10,358 nt of DNA, taken from NCBI GenBank assembly GCA_014377915.1, contig JACMOT010000424.1:1-10358 (forward strand), written 5' to 3'. The notes beneath the pieces were generated by a model. It had not been told where the DNA came from and searched no databases. It saw only the letters and a list, made by a program, of their open reading frames with translations. This document shows, piece after piece, positions 5,566 through 10,358 of this stretch. The position numbers and the translations under genes were made by a program. Within the stretch, counting starts at the first letter, position 1, and each line of letters starts with the position of its first letter. The DNA is from Tardiphaga sp. Lineage in GTDB: Bacteria > Pseudomonadota > Alphaproteobacteria > Rhizobiales > Xanthobacteraceae.

Positions 5566-8031
5566 TTGCTGCGCATGCTCCTCACATCGGAGCTGCCGCT
5601 GGCGGCCAGCTATGGTTTGTCGACCCTTGCCGTGCTGCTCGCGGCGCTGGTGCGGGGGGCGCTGCCGGTGACCGGTGTGCCGTATTTGCCCTTCTTCCCG
5701 GTCCTGATGGCGGTGGCCTTCGGTCTGGGCCTGGCGCCTGGCCTGTATGCCACCGCCGCATCGGCGCTGATCGCAACCTGGCTGTTCTCCGGCGATACTG
5801 TTTCCTCCAGTTCATGGATGGGCGCCGCGCTCTATGCGCTGGTCGGCGGTTTTGTCGTCGCCGTCTGCGCAGCATTGCGCCGCGCGCTGATCAGTCGGGA
5901 CGCCGACATCTCCGCCCTGATCGCGACCGAACAGCGCCTCGCCCGCAGCGAGGAGCGGCTCACCGCCGCGCTGGGCGCCTCCGACATGGTCGGCGTCTGG
6001 GACTGGGACCTGACCACCGATATCGTGCATTCCGACGCCAACTTCGCCCGCATCTATAACGTCGATGTCGCGCTGGCGAAGCGCGGCGCGCCGCTCGCGG
6101 CCTATATCAAGGGCTTCAACCCGGACGACCAGCCAGCCTTCGACGCCGCGCTGAAACAGGCGATCAACGGCAACGGCACTTTTTCCAGCGAATACCGCCT
6201 GCGCCAGCCTGACGGCTCCGAGCGCTGGATCCTGGCGCGCGGCCAGGTCATCCGCGACGCCGATGGCACCGCCGTGCGGCTGCCGGGCGCGGCGATCGAC
6301 GTCACCGAGCGCAAGCTGGCCGACCTGCGACAGAGCGCGCGGGTGGCGCTGAACGACCGACTGCGCGATCTCGACGATCTCGCGGAAATGTCGTTCGCCG
6401 CCGCGCAAATTCTCGGCACTACACTGGGTGTCAGCCGCGCTGGCTACGGCACCATCAACCCCGCCACCGAGACCATCCTGATCAACCGCGACTGGAATGC
6501 GCCGGGCATCAAGAGCCTCGCCGGCGTGCTGCAGTTTCGCGATTACGGCTCCTATATCGAGAACCTGCGTCGCGGCGAAACCGTGGCCATCGCCGACGCC
6601 TATCGCGATCCGCGTACCGCCGCGGGCGCCGACGCGCTGAAGGCGATCAGCGCGCAGTCTTTCGTCAATATGCCGGTCACCGAACAAGGCGGCTTCGTCG
6701 CGCTGCTATATCTCAACCATGCGGAAGCCCGCCAATGGAGCGCCGACGAACTCGATCTGATCCGCGATGTGGCTGAGCGCACCCGCACCGCGATCGAGCG
6801 CCGCCGCGCCGAACAGGATCTGCGCAGACTGGCCGCCTCGCTGGAACAGCAGGTCGAGGCGCGCACCGCTGAATTGCGCGAGAGCGAAGCAATCCTGCGA
6901 CAGTCGCAGAAGATGGAAGCCGTCGGCCAGCTCACCGGCGGCGTCGCGCACGACTTCAACAATCTGCTGCAGGTGATCTCGGGAAATCTGCAACTGCTCG
7001 GCCGCGACATCGGCGGCAATGCCAGGGCGCGGCGCCGCGTCGACAATGCCAATGCCGCGGTCGACCGTGGCGCCAAGCTGGCCAGCCAGTTGCTGGCGTT
7101 CGGACGCCGCCAGGCGCTGGAGCCGAAGGTGATCAATATCGGCCGGCTGGTCACCGGCATGGACGAGATGCTGCGACGCTCGCTCGGCGAGGCGGTCGAA
7201 ATCGAGACCATCGTGTCCGGCGGACTGTGGAATACGCTGATCGATCCGGGACAGGTCGAAAACGCGTTGTTGAACCTGGCGATCAATGCGCGCGACGCCA
7301 TGCACGATGCCGGAAAGCTGACCATCGAGGTCGGCAATGCCTATCTCGACGACGCCTACGCCCGCAAGCATGGGGAAGTGACGCCTGGCCAATATGTAGT
7401 ACTCGCCGTCACCGACACCGGCAGCGGGATGTCACCGGACGTGCTGGCCCGGGTATTCGAGCCGTTCTTCTCCACCAAACCGGAAGGCCGCGGCACCGGG
7501 CTCGGACTGTCGATGGTCTATGGCTTCGTCAAGCAGTCCAACGGGCACGTCAAGATCTACAGCGAAATCGGCCAGGGTACCACCATCAAGCTGTATCTGC
7601 CGCGTGCCGACCAGAGCGAGGATGTGATTGCGCCGGTCGACGATGTCGAGATTGTCGGTGGCAAGGAGACCGTGCTGATCGCCGAGGATGACGAGGGGGT
7701 GCGCGCTGTCGCCGTCGACCTGCTGACCGAGCTTGGCTACCGCGTTCTGACCGCGCATGACGCCGCCAGCGCGTTGCGCATTGTCGAAAGCGGCGTGCCG
7801 ATCGACCTGTTGTTCACCGACGTGGTGATGCCCGGCCCGCTGAAAAGCCCGGAACTGGCGCGCAAGGTTAAGCAGCTATTGCCCGATCTCACGGTATTGT
7901 TCACCTCCGGCTACACCGAAAATGCCATTGTCCATGGCGGCCGCCTCGACGCTGGCGTCGAACTGTTGCCGAAGCCGTATACGCGCCAGGCGCTGGCGTA
8001 CAAGATCCGACGGGTGCTGGAGAAGGCGTAG
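5566..8031 (+). CDS. Membrane hybrid sensor histidine kinase (DUF4118-like, PAS, GAF, HisKA, HATPase, REC)
   Basis: An 821-residue inner-membrane sensor kinase that autophosphorylates and passes phosphate to its own receiver. Hydrophobic segments at about 11-33, 40-75 and 84-105 resemble the DUF4118 sensor region. A PAS domain follows at about 135-250 (WDWDL, ending AAIDVTERK). A GAF-like domain spans about 270-412 and a coiled coil about 412-450. The H box MEAVGQLTGGVAHDFNNLL has the phospho-acceptor H462. N-box residues N570/N574, G1 DTGSGM (617-622), F box FEPFFSTK (631-638) and G2 GRGTGLGL (641-648) are intact. The receiver (702-821) has D708/D709, acceptor D752, T780 and K803, so both kinase and receiver look active. 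There is no output domain. The start may be TTG 5566 or ATG 5575; neither has a Shine-Dalgarno. No cognate regulator is in view, and the signal is unknown. Confidence 0.93.
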   Translation: MLRMLLTSELPLAASYGLSTLAVLLAALVRGALPVTGVPYLPFFPVLMAVAFGLGLAPGLYATAASALIATWLFSGDTVSSSSWMGAALYALVGGFVVAVCAALRRALISRDADISALIATEQRLARSEERLTAALGASDMVGVWDWDLTTDIVHSDANFARIYNVDVALAKRGAPLAAYIKGFNPDDQPAFDAALKQAINGNGTFSSEYRLRQPDGSERWILARGQVIRDADGTAVRLPGAAIDVTERKLADLRQSARVALNDRLRDLDDLAEMSFAAAQILGTTLGVSRAGYGTINPATETILINRDWNAPGIKSLAGVLQFRDYGSYIENLRRGETVAIADAYRDPRTAAGADALKAISAQSFVNMPVTEQGGFVALLYLNHAEARQWSADELDLIRDVAERTRTAIERRRAEQDLRRLAASLEQQVEARTAELRESEAILRQSQKMEAVGQLTGGVAHDFNNLLQVISGNLQLLGRDIGGNARARRRVDNANAAVDRGAKLASQLLAFGRRQALEPKVINIGRLVTGMDEMLRRSLGEAVEIETIVSGGLWNTLIDPGQVENALLNLAINARDAMHDAGKLTIEVGNAYLDDAYARKHGEVTPGQYVVLAVTDTGSGMSPDVLARVFEPFFSTKPEGRGTGLGLSMVYGFVKQSNGHVKIYSEIGQGTTIKLYLPRADQSEDVIAPVDDVEIVGGKETVLIAEDDEGVRAVAVDLLTELGYRVLTAHDAASALRIVESGVPIDLLFTDVVMPGPLKSPELARKVKQLLPDLTVLFTSGYTENAIVHGGRLDAGVELLPKPYTRQALAYKIRRVLEKA

Positions 8032-8043
8032 CGGGTTTGGCTA

Positions 8044-8155
8044 TCATTCCGGAGCGCGGGCTGCGCCAGCCGACTGCGAACCCGGAATCTCGAGATGTTC
8101 ATGTCATATCCAGATTCCGGGTTCGCTCGGGCTGCGCCCTCGCGTCCCGGAATGA
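8044..8155. repeat. Intergenic palindromic repeat, copy A (possible bidirectional terminator)
   Basis: This 112-bp imperfect inverted repeat has ends TCATTCCGG and CCGGAATGA. Its centre holds a perfect 15-bp inner stem (8076-8090 with 8112-8126) around a 21-base loop. The right arm contains a small GGGC-TGC-GCCC hairpin, and the left arm has GGCT...AGCC. It fills nearly the whole gap between the convergent kinase (stop at 8031) and the rraA-like gene (stop at 8162), so it could end transcription from both sides. Copy B at 8912-9025 is in the same orientation and clearly homologous. Such elements are common between genes in Bradyrhizobium-type genomes. Confidence 0.85.
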
Positions 8156-8161
8156 CGGCGT

Positions 8162-8881
8162 CTACCTGCCGTTCTTCTTCCGCCACGCCGCGAAATCGAC
8201 CAGCGTCTGATCGTCGGTCGCGGGATAGAGTCCGAGGATCGATCTCCCGGCATTGACCTGCTCGGTGACAAAATCCTCGAACGCGGTCATCTCGAATGCC
8301 TCGCTGGCGATCTCGTCCGCAAGATGCGCGGGGATGACGATCACGCCGTCGCTGTCTCCGAGAATGACGTCGCCGGGGAACACCGGAGCGTCGCCGCAGC
8401 CGATCGGGCCGTTGATCTCGATCGCCTGATGAAGCGTCAGATTGGTCGGCGCGCTCGGGCGATGGTGATAGGCGGGAAAACCGAGCTTGCCGATCTCGAC
8501 GGAATCGCGAAAGCCGCCATCGGTGATCACGCCGGCGCAGCCGCGCTTCATAAGACGCGTCACCAGAATGGCACCGGCGGAGGCGGCACGCGCATCCTTG
8601 CGGCTGTCCATCACCAGCACGGCGCCAGGGGGGCAATCCTCGACCGCCTTGCGCTGCGGATGGTTGCGATCGCGAAACACTTCGAGCTTGTTGAGATCTT
8701 CCCGCGCCGGCATGTAGCGCAGCGTGAAGGCTTCGCCGACCAGCGTCGGCTGATCCGGCCCGAGCGGATGGACGTCCTGGATGCACTGGTTGCGAAAGCC
8801 GCGCTTGTAGAGCGCTGTCGCCACCGTGGCGGTGGAAATGGTTTTCAGTTTGGCGCGGGTGGCATCAGAGAGTTTGCTCAT
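8162..8881 (-). CDS. RraA-family protein (probable HMG-aldolase-like enzyme)
   Basis: A 239-residue protein with the RraA / class II pyruvate-aldolase fold. The core SAGAILVTRLMKRGCAGVITDGGFRD (residues 101-126) is the family signature. R125-D126 with E129 match the R-D-x-x-E/D substrate and metal motif of hydroxymethylglutarate (HMG) aldolases. GDVILGDSDGVIVIP (170-184) is the second conserved block. E. coli RraA, which inhibits RNase E, has only about 161 residues, whereas this protein has longer N- and C-terminal parts. Homologues are often labelled 'ribonuclease activity regulator', but the motif and the sugar-acid dehydratase upstream favour an aldolase or decarboxylase acting on a 2-oxo acid. 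The ATG is preceded by GGAG (8891-8888) with a six-base gap. The gene is likely cotranscribed with the dehydratase across a 156-base gap holding palindrome copy B; copy A follows its stop by six bases. Cytoplasmic. Confidence 0.88.
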   Translation of the reverse strand: MSKLSDATRAKLKTISTATVATALYKRGFRNQCIQDVHPLGPDQPTLVGEAFTLRYMPAREDLNKLEVFRDRNHPQRKAVEDCPPGAVLVMDSRKDARAASAGAILVTRLMKRGCAGVITDGGFRDSVEIGKLGFPAYHHRPSAPTNLTLHQAIEINGPIGCGDAPVFPGDVILGDSDGVIVIPAHLADEIASEAFEMTAFEDFVTEQVNAGRSILGLYPATDDQTLVDFAAWRKKNGR

Positions 8882-8911
8882 GGAGGGCTCCAGATTCTTG
8901 CAGGTTAATTC

Positions 8912-9025
8912 GTCATTCCGGGGCGCGGGCGGCGCCAGCCGACCGCGAATCCGGAATCCCGACGAGTTCCAAATAGCTCGAGGTTCCGGGTTCGCTCGGG
9001 CTTCGCCCTCGCGCCCCGGAACGAC
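8912..9025. repeat. Intergenic palindromic repeat, copy B
   Basis: This is a second copy of the 8044-8155 element, in direct orientation. The outer arms GTCATTCCGG (8912-8921) and CCGGAACGAC (9016-9025) pair with one mismatch. The inner arms 8945-8958 and 8982-8995 pair with two mismatches. The right arm holds GGGC-TTC-GCCC, differing from copy A only in the loop. It lies between the dehydratase stop (9038) and the rraA-like start (8881). On a shared leftward transcript it would fold into a long hairpin between the two coding regions and might affect mRNA decay or relative expression. Confidence 0.83.
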
Positions 9026-9037
9026 CTAAGTGTGAGG

Positions 9038-10358
9038 TCAGTAAATCACGGGTTCCTTCACCGGCGCGCCAAAATCCGTTTTCAGAAAGTCGAAGTCGCA
9101 GCCTTCATTGGCCTGCTGGATGTGCTTGGTGAACATCCAGCCATAGCCGCGCTCGTAATTGCGCTCCGGTGCTTTCCAGGCCGCGCGCCGTCGCGCCAAC
9201 TCGTCGTCCGAAATGTCGAGGTTGATGGTGCGGGCATCGACATCGAGGCTGATCATGTCGCCATTCTCGACCAGCGCCAGCGGCCCGCCGATGAAGGATT
9301 CCGGCGCCACGTGCAGGATGCAGGCGCCATAGCTGGTGCCGCTCATCCGCGCGTCGCTCAATCGCACCATGTCGCGCACGCCCTGTTTCACCAGCTTCTT
9401 CGGGATCGGCAGCATGCCCCATTCCGGCATGCCCGGCCCGCCCTGCGGCCCGGCATTGCGCAGGATCAGCACATGGTCGGCGGTGACGTCGAGATTGTCG
9501 TCATCGATCGCCTTCTTCATCGACGGGTAATCGTCGAACACCATCGCCGGGCCGGTATGCTTCAAAAAGCGCGGCTCGCAGGCCGAGGGCTTGATGACGC
9601 AGCCGTCCGGCGCCAGATTGCCCTTCAGCACCGCTAGTGCGCCCTCGGCATAGATCGCGGTATCGACGGTGCGGATGACGTCGTCATTATAGACTTCGGC
9701 ATCGGCGATGTTTTCGCCCAGCGTCTTGCCCGTGACGGTCATGACGTCGAGATGCAGATGATCCTTGATGCGGCTCATCAACCCCGGCAGCCCGCCGGCG
9801 TAGAAAAAGTCTTCCATCAGATATTTGTCGCCGGACGGCCGGACATTGGCGATGACCGGCACCTTGCGGGAGGCAAGCTCGAAATCATCGAGGCCGATGT
9901 CCTGGCCGGCACGACGCCCCTGCGCGATCAGATGGATGATCGCATTGGTCGAACAGCCCATCGCCATCGCCACCACGATGGCATTCTCGAACGCCTTTCG
10001 AGTCTGGATCTTGTCGGGGGTGAGATCCTCCCACACCATCTCGACAATGCGGCGGCCACATTCACTGGCCATGCGGATATGGCCGGCGTCGGCGGCCGGG
10101 ATCGACGACGCGCCGGGCAGCGTCATGCCGATCGACTCCGCGATCGCCGTCATGGTCGAGGCCGTCCCCATGGTCATGCAGGTCCCGTAGCTACGCGCGA
10201 TCCCGCCCTCGACCTCGACCCATTCCTTGTCGGAAATCTTGCCGGCGCGGCGCTCGTCCCAGTATTTCCAGGCGTCCGAACCGGAGCCCAGCGTCTTGGC
10301 CTTCCAGTTGCCGCGCAGCATGGGACCGGCCGGCAGATAGATCGCGGGATAGCCGGCG
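9038..10358 (-). CDS. araD: L-arabinonate dehydratase-like IlvD/Edd enzyme, N-terminus beyond window
   Basis: Cytoplasmic Fe-S sugar-acid dehydratase that converts a pentonate such as L-arabinonate to its 2-keto-3-deoxy acid. The frame is open to the right edge, with 439 residues visible. Upstream of the internal Met at 10321 it reads GYPAIYLPAGPM, a family motif, so that Met is not the start. A cluster-ligand cysteine appears in GTCMTMGTASTM (Cys codon 10180-10178), and the catalytic serine in DARMSGTSYG. They are 280 residues apart, the same separation I recall for C200 and S480 of the Rhizobium leguminosarum L-arabinonate dehydratase; the implied full length of about 579 also fits. About 140 N-terminal residues, with the other two cluster cysteines, lie outside. 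D-xylonate or other pentonate/hexonate dehydratases are alternatives; branched-chain IlvD is less likely. The name araD here is the dehydratase, not ribulose-phosphate epimerase. It is probably cotranscribed with the rraA-like gene. Confidence 0.88.
   Translation of the reverse strand, partial: AGYPAIYLPAGPMLRGNWKAKTLGSGSDAWKYWDERRAGKISDKEWVEVEGGIARSYGTCMTMGTASTMTAIAESIGMTLPGASSIPAADAGHIRMASECGRRIVEMVWEDLTPDKIQTRKAFENAIVVAMAMGCSTNAIIHLIAQGRRAGQDIGLDDFELASRKVPVIANVRPSGDKYLMEDFFYAGGLPGLMSRIKDHLHLDVMTVTGKTLGENIADAEVYNDDVIRTVDTAIYAEGALAVLKGNLAPDGCVIKPSACEPRFLKHTGPAMVFDDYPSMKKAIDDDNLDVTADHVLILRNAGPQGGPGMPEWGMLPIPKKLVKQGVRDMVRLSDARMSGTSYGACILHVAPESFIGGPLALVENGDMISLDVDARTINLDISDDELARRRAAWKAPERNYERGYGWMFTKHIQQANEGCDFDFLKTDFGAPVKEPVIY

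Noticed and set aside
5812..6687. 291-residue minus-strand frame inside the kinase gene
   Set aside because: Antisense shadow of the PAS and GAF coding region; no motifs or ribosome-binding site.

Overview
The window reads as a piece of chromosome from a high-GC alphaproteobacterium, most likely in the Bradyrhizobium / Rhodopseudomonas / Nitrobacter group. Four things point there: strongly GC-biased third codon positions, the character of the proteins, a hybrid histidine kinase of the AHDFNN type, and two copies of an intergenic palindrome (TCATTCCGG...CCGGAATGA) of the kind common between genes in that family. I see no tRNA, rRNA, CRISPR array, insertion sequence or phage gene. Almost every base outside short intergenic gaps is explained by a recognisable gene, and no gap exceeds about 215 bases.

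Layout, left to right. (1) 164-1210 (+): hemE, haem biosynthesis, with a TTG start. (2) 1314-3294 (+): a tightly coupled amino-acid block. It holds a DadA-like FAD amino-acid oxidase/dehydrogenase, a 19-codon basic mini-ORF joined by TGATG and ATGA overlaps, and a polar amino-acid ABC permease. (3) 3369-4244 (-): a family-3 amino-acid solute-binding protein with a Tat-like signal, facing the permease tail to tail. (4) 4360-5352 (-): a periplasmic YkuD L,D-transpeptidase ending in a small intrinsic terminator. (5) 5566-8031 (+): a membrane hybrid histidine kinase divergent from the transpeptidase. (6) 8162-10358 (-): an RraA-fold protein and, upstream of it, the 3' three quarters of an L-arabinonate dehydratase gene that runs off the right edge. 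A 112-114 bp palindromic repeat lies on each side of the rraA-like gene.

How the genes may work together. The oxidase, permease and binding protein look like an uptake-plus-deamination unit for an amino acid. No ABC ATPase is present, and the sequence just after the permease may hold the first codons of a lost one. The RraA-like protein and the sugar-acid dehydratase look like a catabolic pair in which the RraA protein could be the aldolase that follows dehydration, rather than an RNase E inhibitor. The kinase has a receiver but no output domain, and no partner regulator is in view. Overall this is mostly ordinary core and accessory metabolism. The points worth a second look are the mini-ORF, the possible ATPase remnant, the paired palindromes and the aldolase hypothesis.
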